The position numbers and the translations under genes are program-made. Of a stretch of DNA of 5,921 bases, positions 1-5,642 are shown in pieces. The notes under the pieces were generated by a model. That model searched no databases, was not told the origin of the DNA, and was given only the letters and a program-made list of their open reading frames with translations. Numbering within the stretch: the first letter of the stretch is position 1; each line of letters starts with the position of its first letter. Source of the stretch: JBOHWJ01 sp050736615 (GTDB lineage: Bacteria; Desulfobacterota; Binatia; Binatales; Binataceae); assembly GCA_050736615.1 (NCBI GenBank), contig JBOHWL010000280.1:1-5921 (forward strand), in the 5' to 3' direction.

Positions 1-728
1 GACGTGCCTTCGCCGAAGTGGCGGCGCGCGTATCAAGGAAAAAGCCCGTAATCGTGCTCAAAGCCGGACGCACGGCCTTGGGCGCGCGGGCGGCCCGTTC
101 CCATACCGCGGCCGTGGCCGGCAATGATCGCATTTACGACGACGTCCTGCGCCAGTGCGGAGTGGTGCGTGCGCGCGGCCTCAACGACATGCTGGAGTTC
201 GCGCGCTGCCTGCCGATCATGCCCGCGCCCAAGGGCGAGAACGTGTTGATCATTACCGGGGCGGGCGGCTCGGGCGTCTTATTATCCGACGCGTGTGTCG
301 ATAACGGGCTTAAGCTGATGCCGATGCCGCCGGACCTCGACGCGGCTTTTCGCAAATTCATTCCGCCCTTCGGAGCGGCGGGTAATCCGGTTGACATCAC
401 GGGCGGCGAGCCACCGACGACTTATCAAAACACCATCCGGCTAGGTTTGCGGGAGGATCGCATCCACGCGCTGATTCTCGGCTATTGGCATACGATTATC
501 ACGCCGCCGATGGTCTTCGCGAAATTGGCCTCGGAGGCGGTAGAGGAAGCCCGGCGCGAGGGTATCAATAAGCCTATCGTCGCCTCGCTGGTGGGCGACG
601 TCGAAGTGGAGGAAGCCTGCGGTTACTTGTTCGATCACGGCATCCCGGCTTATCCCTACACGACTGAGAAGCCCGTAATGGTGCTGGGGGCGAAGTACCA
701 ATGGGCGCGTGGCGCTGGCCTGTTGTGA
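1..728 (+). CDS. ADP-forming acyl-CoA synthetase, alpha-type subunit, C-terminal part (5' truncated)
   Basis: This is the end of an NDP-forming acyl-CoA synthetase (acetate-CoA ligase, ADP-forming, family). The family makes ATP and a free acid from an acyl-CoA, ADP and phosphate, or runs in reverse, in the cytoplasm. The frame is open from base 3, so the true start lies upstream; an internal GTG at 18 is not a likely start. The visible part begins in the succinyl-CoA-ligase-like domain with KKPVIVLKAGR and SHTAAVAGND. The His of SHTAAV (codon 102-104) matches the phosphorylated histidine of the archaeal alpha subunits. ITGAGGSGVLLSDA and AGNPVDITGG follow, typical of the next ligase-CoA domain. 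The protein ends after this domain, so no ATP-grasp domain follows in this gene. The ATP-grasp part must be a separate gene or lie on the N-terminal side, outside the window. Family assignment is firm; the acyl substrate cannot be told. Confidence 0.9.
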   Translation, partial: RAFAEVAARVSRKKPVIVLKAGRTALGARAARSHTAAVAGNDRIYDDVLRQCGVVRARGLNDMLEFARCLPIMPAPKGENVLIITGAGGSGVLLSDACVDNGLKLMPMPPDLDAAFRKFIPPFGAAGNPVDITGGEPPTTYQNTIRLGLREDRIHALILGYWHTIITPPMVFAKLASEAVEEARREGINKPIVASLVGDVEVEEACGYLFDHGIPAYPYTTEKPVMVLGAKYQWARGAGLL

Positions 729-740
729 GGCGGCGCTTTC

Positions 741-1646
741 ATGTGCAGCGGACGAATGAATACGCAAAGACAAACCGATCCATTGCCCACCATAACGCCT
801 TCAGCCGCCGGCCTGGTGGCGGCGCGCGCCAGATGGAAGCAGTTGTGTGAATCCGAAGAGGAAAGAAACCGTTTCCTGAACCGTTTGCAAAGTGGCGTTG
901 GGCCATGGTGGTACCCTTCCTGGACCAATAACAGCTTGCTACTTCGAAAGCATGTGGTCGCGAGCGCTGGTTCCGCTTTTGGGACGCCTCAAGCAAAGAC
1001 GCGCGATGCCAATTATTCAGACTTGCAGCTTCGTTGTGAGGGCGAGCAGATCGCGGCAAGCGAGAGCCCCTGCGAATCGGACGTTGTTGACGAACTTGCC
1101 TATATCATGGCGCGGGTCTGCCGACTCCTTAATTGGGAACAATGCGACGCAAACGGCAGCGCGCAATTCGTCCATATGTTCCGCCGCGAAACTTCATTAT
1201 ACGAAACCGATTGCTACACCTGGGCGATTGAAACCGCGCAAAAAATCCAGCGGAAACAATTTGACGAACTGGCACCGGAAGATTGGGAGTTTGTTGCGGA
1301 GGAGATCGACGATTTGGGGAAACGGCAAAGAGACGCGCTTCAGAGCCAGATGGTGCGGCTACTCCTTCATCTGCTGAAATGGCGATTCGCCTCACGAGCT
1401 GGACGCGAAAACAGTTGGCGCGCCAGCATCAAGTCAGCACGCATGGATATCGCTAAGATTCTCGATAAAAACCCCGGTCTCAAGGGCAAAGTTGACGAGC
1501 TATACGACGAGGCCTATGGCGACGCGATTGTCGGCGCGATCGAGGAGACCAACTTGCCGGAATCGGCCTTTCCAGACACCTTACCGTGGACATACGAACA
1601 GGCGATGGCGGCGGATTTCATGCCGGAACCCGTATATGCGGCTTAG
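741..1646 (+). CDS. DUF29 family protein with long unrecognised N-terminal region
   Basis: The C-terminal half, residues about 150-295, is a DUF29 domain: LYETDCYTWA (153-162), AEEIDDLGK (186-194), HLLKWRF (210-216) and SWRASIK (225-231), then an acidic DELYDEAYGDA stretch and the usual proline-rich end. DUF29 has no established function; most members are about 150 residues. Residues 1-145 match nothing I recognise. They include a charged segment (CESEEERNRF), a Trp-rich patch (GPWWYPSWTNN) and a short hydrophobic helix (AYIMARVCRLLNW). I chose ATG 741 because GAGG (727-730) lies 10 bases upstream and the gene follows its neighbour by 12 bases. ATG 756 is an alternative. ATG 1176 (residue 146) would give a family-sized 156-residue protein, but I see no Shine-Dalgarno sequence before it. 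Two rows counted by hand (841-900, 1201-1260) are 47.5% GC, well below the upstream gene. Confidence 0.75.
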   Translation: MCSGRMNTQRQTDPLPTITPSAAGLVAARARWKQLCESEEERNRFLNRLQSGVGPWWYPSWTNNSLLLRKHVVASAGSAFGTPQAKTRDANYSDLQLRCEGEQIAASESPCESDVVDELAYIMARVCRLLNWEQCDANGSAQFVHMFRRETSLYETDCYTWAIETAQKIQRKQFDELAPEDWEFVAEEIDDLGKRQRDALQSQMVRLLLHLLKWRFASRAGRENSWRASIKSARMDIAKILDKNPGLKGKVDELYDEAYGDAIVGAIEETNLPESAFPDTLPWTYEQAMAADFMPEPVYAA

Positions 1647-1717
1647 CTCGAAAGCTTTGCTCGATTGCCGCTGCGATAGTCAGAGTGCTACAGCAAAATT
1701 GAGTGGAAAATGTGCCT

Positions 1718-1735
1718 TGTCGTTCATTAGCGACA
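1718..1735. promoter_or_regulatory. Short inverted repeat upstream of the VOC gene, possible operator
   Basis: TGTCG (1718-1722) and CGACA (1731-1735) form a perfect 5-base inverted repeat around an 8-base spacer, 27 bases before the ATG of the VOC gene. A weak promoter-like pair, TTGAGT (1699-1704) and TTCATT (1723-1728), would place the repeat over the -10 element, a usual spot for a repressor site. Repeats this short occur by chance and both boxes are poor matches, so this is only a candidate. Confidence 0.2.
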
Positions 1736-1762
1736 CCTTGACTGTTTCCCGGAGGTTTGGAC

Positions 1763-2275
1763 ATGTCGAACAAAGGGTTTTCCCATATCGGATTGTCGAC
1801 CCTCGACCTGGATAAGACCCGCGATTTTTATGAAAACGTGATGGGCTTTCGAGCCGCTCGATGCGACACCATCACGGTCAAGGAAGGCGGGCGCATCCGC
1901 CATATCTTCTTTGATACCGGACGCGACCAATATCTGGCTTTCATGGAGGCGCGCGGCGTCGACGGTGTTCCAGGCGAGTATGACACCTCAATCGTACGCC
2001 AATTGGGAGTACCGGCCGCCTTTTACCATTTCGCCTTCGACGCCGGGAGCGAATCCGGTCTTGAACAGCGACGGCGCGAGCTGCTCGACAAAGGGGTCGA
2101 AGTGACCGAGGTCGTCGATCACGGTTGGGCGAAATCGATTTACTTCAAGGACCCCAATGGGCTTCTGCTCGAGTATTGCTGCATGACTCGCGAATTGGGC
2201 CAGAGTGACGCTGCCATGCAGGTCCGCTTCGAAGTTTCGCAGAACGGTCCGTTGCTGCAAAATCGCGTGCGTTGA
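1763..2275 (+). CDS. VOC family (glyoxalase/dioxygenase fold) metalloprotein
   Basis: A 170-residue vicinal-oxygen-chelate protein with two beta-alpha-beta-beta-beta modules. Module 1 starts with FSHIGLSTLDLDKTRDFYEN, the usual opening of glyoxalase and extradiol dioxygenase domains; module 2 starts near AAFYHFAFDAG and ends with DPNGLLLEYC. Candidate metal ligands are His8, Glu62, His89 and Glu137, one at each expected strand. This pattern and spacing resemble bacterial glyoxalase I (E. coli His5, Glu56, His74, Glu122), so the site looks intact and the protein is probably an enzyme. His47 is an additional nearby histidine. The substrate cannot be told: glyoxalase, ring-cleavage dioxygenase, epimerase and fosfomycin-type activities share this fold. 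I chose ATG 1763, not the in-frame TTG 1757, because GGAGG (1751-1755) sits 7 bases upstream of the ATG and would overlap or touch the TTG. It is convergent with the hydrolase gene. Confidence 0.88.
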   Translation: MSNKGFSHIGLSTLDLDKTRDFYENVMGFRAARCDTITVKEGGRIRHIFFDTGRDQYLAFMEARGVDGVPGEYDTSIVRQLGVPAAFYHFAFDAGSESGLEQRRRELLDKGVEVTEVVDHGWAKSIYFKDPNGLLLEYCCMTRELGQSDAAMQVRFEVSQNGPLLQNRVR

Positions 2276-2281
2276 TCATTG

Positions 2282-2313
2282 CGGTGCGCGATTCCGGCGG
2301 CCCGGGCGCACCG
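2282..2313. terminator. Hairpin between convergent genes, probable bidirectional terminator
   Basis: CGGTGCGC (2282-2289) pairs perfectly with GCGCACCG (2306-2313). Inside, CCGG (2294-2297) pairs with CCGG (2302-2305) around a CGGC loop, leaving GATT as a one-sided bulge. This gives 12 mostly G-C pairs in the 49-base gap between the stop codons of the convergent VOC and hydrolase genes, so it could act for both strands. There is no T-tract on either side, so it is not a classic intrinsic terminator. It may instead block 3' exonucleases or work with a termination factor. Confidence 0.5.
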
Positions 2314-2324
2314 AGCAAGCGAGG

Positions 2325-3128
2325 CTAATCTCTCAGGAACGCCTTGATGCGTTCATGAATGCCGACGGGATCGGCGGCGGCGAAGTTATGGCCGGCGCTT
2401 GGAATGATGAAAAGCTCCGCCTGTGGAATCTGTTTCTTTATGATCTCCGCGTTGGCTGGCGGCAGCAGAATATCCCGGTCGCCATGCACGATTAGCACCG
2501 GGCACTTGATTTGAGGCAGTCGCGCGTGCGCATCGAACTGCATGATACCGGCAATCGTGCGGTCGATACTTTCACTTGGGGTTGGCGGCGCCATTTGTAA
2601 ACCAAGCATCATCATCTGCTTGAGTTCCGGATGGGCGGTGATGAAATCGACCGGAAACAGCAGTGGCATAATCATGTCCAATCCGCCGGACGGATCGGTC
2701 GCCATCAATTTGGCACCGTCGATCAAGGTTTGCAGGATGTGTTCGGACGCGCGCACGCCGGTTTCACCGCCCGCCGTAGTGCATCCGAGCACAACTTTGG
2801 ACACCTGTTCCGGGTGACGCAGCGTGAGTTCCTGCGCGATCATGCCGCCCATTGAAATGCCGTAAATTTTGGCCTTTTGTATGCCGAGCGCTTTCAGCAG
2901 ATTGCTGGCGTCGTCGGCCATTTCGGGGATGGTATAAAGGCCGTCAGGCTTATCAGACTTGCCCGTGCCGCGGTTATCGAAATAGATCGCACGAAAGCCT
3001 GACAAGAACGGAAGCATCGGTGCCCAAGCCGCGCCAGGCATCCCGAAGCCCATGATCAGGAGCAGAGGATCGCCCTCTCCGAAGCTTTCATAATTGATGT
3101 TAATCGAAGCGGTCTTAATCGTCGGCAT
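2325..3128 (-). CDS. Alpha/beta-fold hydrolase
   Basis: A 267-residue, single-domain alpha/beta hydrolase of usual length, with no signal peptide, so probably cytoplasmic. The triad can be read directly: Ser92 in the nucleophile elbow GISMGG (90-95), Asp219 in HGDRDILLPP, and His247 in SAGHNF. FDNRGTGKSDKP (50-61) is the conserved loop before the helical region. The oxyanion segment after the first strands reads LLIMGFGMPG, where most relatives have HG; MGFG-type variants occur in the family. The cap (about 125-200) is Met-rich and hydrophobic (MIMPLLFPV, QMMMLGLQMAPP), suggesting a hydrophobic substrate pocket. Esterase, lactonase, C-C hydrolase and haloperoxidase-like members look alike here, so no reaction is assigned. 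The start is ATG at 3128, with GGAG (plus-strand 3137-3140) 8 bases upstream. It lies downstream of the secreted-protein gene on the same strand, with a 101-base gap. Confidence 0.9.
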   Translation of the reverse strand: MPTIKTASININYESFGEGDPLLLIMGFGMPGAAWAPMLPFLSGFRAIYFDNRGTGKSDKPDGLYTIPEMADDASNLLKALGIQKAKIYGISMGGMIAQELTLRHPEQVSKVVLGCTTAGGETGVRASEHILQTLIDGAKLMATDPSGGLDMIMPLLFPVDFITAHPELKQMMMLGLQMAPPTPSESIDRTIAGIMQFDAHARLPQIKCPVLIVHGDRDILLPPANAEIIKKQIPQAELFIIPSAGHNFAAADPVGIHERIKAFLRD

Positions 3129-3229
3129 CGAATCAGCTCCAGCATAGAAGAGTGCCGTGGAGGGTAAAGAACCCGGCTTGTCTTTCCCCCAACTCGTGCG
3201 CGGTCAGCGATCGCGGATAATTTCGAATC

Positions 3230-3742
3230 TCAACGCATCGCTGGCTGTTGAGAAGGCAGTGGCGGTACGGTATTCGCCGCCGGGGCATAGGGGTTCTTGC
3301 CATAGGGCACCTTGGTGATAGGTGGATTATGGAAAGGCTGGGTCAGTTGGCCGGGTAATTTTTTGGGATTCTTTGCTCCTTCGGCCTCCAACGCCGCGAT
3401 ATCCGGATACGTTTCCACTCGTGTGGTGAAAGTGCCGGGCGGCAGTTTGTCGGCGTTATGGTTTTGGCCGAAATACGCTCGATTGGTATCTCCGCTCAAA
3501 AGCGGTGCAAGCGAACTCTCTGTCGCCGCGTAATGCAGCGGGCGCGCAAGACCCCATTCGAGCCCATAGCCAATCGGGCCCAGGATGTAACTCGCGAGCT
3601 TGAGGAGCTGGCCGTCCTCAACGTCATTGTAGTTGCGTGGGTTCTCCAGGTCTCCGTTGCTGGTGTCCGTATATTGAGCATATGAGAGCGCTGGAAGAGT
3701 CAGCAACGCGATCGTCAGCAATAATAATGCGGCGCGCTTCAT
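3230..3742 (-). CDS. Small secreted protein of unknown function
   Basis: A 170-residue protein with a clear Sec signal peptide: KR at residues 2-3, a Leu/Ala core (4-18) and a likely signal peptidase I site at ALSYA/QY after residue 22. There is no cysteine at the cleavage site, so it is not a lipoprotein. The mature part starts acidic and Asn-rich (about 25-43), then has a compact segment, GQLLKLASYILGPIGYGLEWGLARPLHYAATES (44-76, with LASYILGPIGYG and RPLHY as its core), that looks conserved and could be an amphipathic or membrane-associated helix. The C-terminal third is Pro-rich (PPLPSQQP), probably disordered. I do not recognise a named family. The protein probably acts in the periplasm or at the envelope. 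No Shine-Dalgarno sequence precedes the ATG; a leaderless start is possible (see the upstream promoter candidate). It is divergent from the radical SAM gene, with 67 bases between the starts. Confidence 0.8.
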   Translation of the reverse strand: MKRAALLLLTIALLTLPALSYAQYTDTSNGDLENPRNYNDVEDGQLLKLASYILGPIGYGLEWGLARPLHYAATESSLAPLLSGDTNRAYFGQNHNADKLPPGTFTTRVETYPDIAALEAEGAKNPKKLPGQLTQPFHNPPITKVPYGKNPYAPAANTVPPLPSQQPAMR

Positions 3743-3749
3743 CGCTGAA

Positions 3750-3779
3750 AGTTTGGGCTACGCGAACCGTCTATGTCAA
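3750..3779 (-). promoter_or_regulatory. Candidate promoter for the secreted-protein gene
   Basis: On the minus strand a perfect -35 box TTGACA (plus-strand 3774-3779) is followed after 18 bases by CAAACT (3750-3755), a weak -10 matching TATAAT at 3 of 6 positions. Transcription would start at or just before the ATG at 3742, which fits the absence of a ribosome binding site there. The weak -10 keeps confidence low. Confidence 0.25.
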
Positions 3780-3809
3780 TGGCGTCACCGGGAATAGCCT
3801 GGAGTTCAC

Positions 3810-4652
3810 GTGCGGATTTACTTGTCACAAACGGTCACGCGCGCGCTGAATCCGACTGGCGGGTTCTTGCGCGGCTTTGGATATACGCTCAACCCCTACG
3901 TCGGATGCGCTTTCGGTGACGCGGGTGGATGCCCGTTCTGTTACGTGCGCGCGTTGCCGGTGGCGCGCGCGGCCCCCGGTGGCTGGGGTAGTTGGGTGAT
4001 TGCCAAAAGCAATCTGATTGCGCACCTCGAACGTGAACTCGAAGCGCTGTGCCGGGCTGGCAAACTTGAAGCCACCACCGTGTTCATGGCGAGCGCGACT
4101 GATCCTTACCAGGGTTTGGAGCGGCGCTTGCGGTTGACCCGCGCGGCCTTGCAAGCATTCGTCCGGTTTCCGCCACGCCGCGTTCTGGTGCAGACGCGAA
4201 GCCCGATGATCGAACGCGACATCGATCGGTTGCGTGAGCTCGGTCCGCGAGTGATTGCATCGATTACGCTCGAGACCGATGACGACGAGGTGCGCCGGGC
4301 GTTGACCCCGACCTCACCGTCGGTCGCACGCCGCCTGATGACCGCGCGCCGCTTGCGTGAGGCCGGCGTCTTCGTGCAGCTCGCGGTCGCGCCCATGATG
4401 CCGAACCATCCGGAGCGATTCGCGGCGCTGGCCGATAGCGTCGCCGACCGGGTGATCATCGATACGTACTTCGACGGCGATGGTGCGCACGGACGCCGCT
4501 CGCGGATGCTGAAAATTGGCGAACTCTACCAGAGGCTGGGTTACCAAGGATGGTTTCAGCCGGGCGCCGAGCGGGAATTGATGGCCGCGATGCGCGCGCG
4601 CTTGGGTCCCGATCGCGTGCTCTTCAGCCGCGAGGGTTTCAACGCGGTGTAG
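3810..4652 (+). CDS. SPL-like radical SAM protein with unusual CX7CX2C cluster motif
   Basis: A 280-residue protein of the radical SAM superfamily, closest in layout to the spore-photoproduct-lyase-like group. LNPYVGC (28-33) leads into the cluster motif, whose cysteines are Cys33, Cys41 and Cys44: CX7CX2C, followed by Tyr45 (FCYVR). The usual motif is CX3CX2C. ATDPYQGLERRLRLTR (96-111), VQTRSPMIERDID (127-139), SITLETDDDEVRRALTP (151-167) and LREAGVFVQLAVAPMMP (182-198) match the later strands and helices of SPL-like proteins in order. The position I align with the catalytic Cys141 of B. subtilis SPL appears to be Ser95, and the only other cysteine is Cys81, so DNA photoproduct repair is unlikely. 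The real substrate is unknown. I chose GTG 3810 because GGAG (3801-3804) lies 5 bases upstream. The protein is short for the group but ends normally. Confidence 0.85.
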   Translation: MRIYLSQTVTRALNPTGGFLRGFGYTLNPYVGCAFGDAGGCPFCYVRALPVARAAPGGWGSWVIAKSNLIAHLERELEALCRAGKLEATTVFMASATDPYQGLERRLRLTRAALQAFVRFPPRRVLVQTRSPMIERDIDRLRELGPRVIASITLETDDDEVRRALTPTSPSVARRLMTARRLREAGVFVQLAVAPMMPNHPERFAALADSVADRVIIDTYFDGDGAHGRRSRMLKIGELYQRLGYQGWFQPGAERELMAAMRARLGPDRVLFSREGFNAV

Positions 4653-4722
4653 TGAAGACTTGTCTTACGTGCATTAACTCTTGAGAATTGCTACTTCTGA
4701 TTCCCTACTCACGGAGAATCAT

Positions 4723-5328
4723 TTGGTAGGTGGCTTTAACACGGCTTGGTTCTTCGGTGTAACTGTTGCCGCTATCTTAGCGCTAGTGACGACTGCTCCT
4801 CCAGAAGAACCTAAGTTGGCGCTTGTTATTGTGGCGGCTCTCTCTTTTGCAATCGGCGTAACAGGAGTTGCGGTGGGGTTTTGGCGAAACTACGAAGCTA
4901 GGCTGCCTTGGACTGAGCGGCGCAAGACGGCGATGGATGTTGCCACTGAGAGTACGTCGTTGCGGTTGCAGTTTTTCGGTGGTCAGGTCATCCCGACCGA
5001 AATACGACGTGAAAATGTCAATGGCTGGTACGCCTTGTACCATCCGAGAATGGAACTGCAGCACGAAGGCAGAGTAGTCCTATCCACACCGATGAATTGG
5101 ACCATTTTTGTCGCATTCGAGAAACCTGCGCGACCCAGACAGTTGCTGGTGTCCTTTTCTAACCCTGGATTTCCTCCCTGCGAAGTCAAAACAGATACTC
5201 AACGATTCGCCGTTGTTCATGTGTCTGGGGAAATTCCGCCAGGAATATTAGAAATCTATGGGAAAACGTTGGACAGGCTTGTGCCTGCCACGAGCGCTAT
5301 GGAGAACCGTGATGCACAAGCCCCCTAA
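4723..5328 (+). CDS. Two-TM membrane protein of unknown function, low GC
   Basis: A 201-residue protein if started at TTG 4723, which has GGAG (4713-4716) 6 bases upstream. The frame is open back to TTG 4681, directly after an in-frame TAA, but that codon has no ribosome binding site. Two transmembrane helices are visible, about residues 7-24 (TAWFFGVTVAAILALVTT) and 31-53 (KLALVIVAALSFAIGVTGVAVGF), followed by a basic, Arg-rich turn. The rest, about 70-185, looks like a beta-rich soluble domain: alternating hydrophobic strands such as RMELQH, WTIFVAFEKP, QLLVSFSNPGFP, AVVHVSG and GILEIYG. I recognise no named family. GC over four hand-counted rows is 47.5%, against 75% for a row of the preceding gene, which suggests recent acquisition. 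A membrane sensor or a small membrane-acting effector would fit the layout, but no partner gene supports either. Confidence 0.72.
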   Translation: MVGGFNTAWFFGVTVAAILALVTTAPPEEPKLALVIVAALSFAIGVTGVAVGFWRNYEARLPWTERRKTAMDVATESTSLRLQFFGGQVIPTEIRRENVNGWYALYHPRMELQHEGRVVLSTPMNWTIFVAFEKPARPRQLLVSFSNPGFPPCEVKTDTQRFAVVHVSGEIPPGILEIYGKTLDRLVPATSAMENRDAQAP

Positions 5329-5594
5329 CGTGCGGGGAGGCGGGCGGCGTGACCGCCAAAAAGATGAGCGATGCCGACCAGGATGACCGCTCCCACCGTG
5401 GCCATTGCTAGCAACGCGAGACTGCCGAACGGATGCATGGCCGGCACAATGCCAATGAACCTAAAGAGGGCGCTACCGATAACGGCGCCGATTAGCCCGA
5501 GCACGATGTCGGCGATGGCGCCGTAACCTCTGCCACGCATCAACTTTCCCGCAATCCATCCGGCGATAAGCCCGATTACAATCACTCTAATCAC
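5325..5594 (-). CDS. GlsB/YeaQ/YmgE family small membrane protein
   Basis: An 89-residue, Gly-rich inner-membrane protein with three hydrophobic helices: about 2-17 (IRVIVIGLIAGWIAGK), 27-50 (IADIVLGLIGAVIGSALF core) and 58-80. The GLIAGWIAGKLMRGRGYG opening and the DIVLGLIGAVIGS helix are the family signature, formerly called transglycosylase-associated protein. Members are linked to general stress responses in several bacteria; the molecular role is not settled. Length is normal. I chose GTG 5594 because GGAGG (plus-strand 5602-5606) lies 7 bases upstream. Its TAG stop (5327-5325) shares bases with the TAA stop (5326-5328) of the convergent membrane protein. It follows the polysaccharide deacetylase gene on the same strand after 48 bases and may be co-transcribed with it. 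Confidence 0.88.
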   Translation of the reverse strand: MIRVIVIGLIAGWIAGKLMRGRGYGAIADIVLGLIGAVIGSALFRFIGIVPAMHPFGSLALLAMATVGAVILVGIAHLFGGHAARLPAR

Positions 5595-5642
5595 GCGCCA
5601 ACCTCCGCGTCCGGTTCTCGCGGCGGAAAGTGCAATCCACCG

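Noticed and set aside
441..773. Minus-strand 110-codon frame opposite the acyl-CoA synthetase gene
   Set aside because: High-GC coding DNA often leaves long antisense frames open. It has no motifs and the opposite strand has strong family matches.
962..1042. A third frame reading ERWFRFWDAS, considered as evidence of a frameshift in the DUF29 N-terminal region
   Set aside because: That frame has a stop shortly upstream and another shortly downstream, and the segment matched no family I know, so a frameshift is not supported.
892..1377. Alternative plus-strand frame of 161 codons inside the DUF29 gene
   Set aside because: Its translation is rich in Arg, Ser and Ala without domain patterns, and it overlaps a frame with clear DUF29 motifs, so it is a shadow.
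1738..1743. TTGACT as a -35 box for the VOC gene
   Set aside because: It is only about 20 bases before the ATG and overlaps the approach to the ribosome binding site, leaving no room for a -10 box and leader.
3141..3168. Minus-strand TTTACC and TATGCT boxes with 16-base spacing upstream of the hydrolase gene
   Set aside because: The -10 box directly abuts the GGAG ribosome binding site, so a transcript from it would lack that site. The boxes match consensus at only 4 of 6 positions each.
3207..3214. GCGATCGC palindrome, identical to the cyanobacterial HIP1 octamer
   Set aside because: I noticed only this copy, and an 8-base palindrome made of common GC-rich words is expected by chance. It gives no support for a cyanobacterial origin.
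4657..4668. AAGAC-TT-GTCTT palindrome after the radical SAM gene
   Set aside because: A 2-base loop is too tight for a stable RNA hairpin with all five pairs, and no T-tract follows. It is too short to call an operator.
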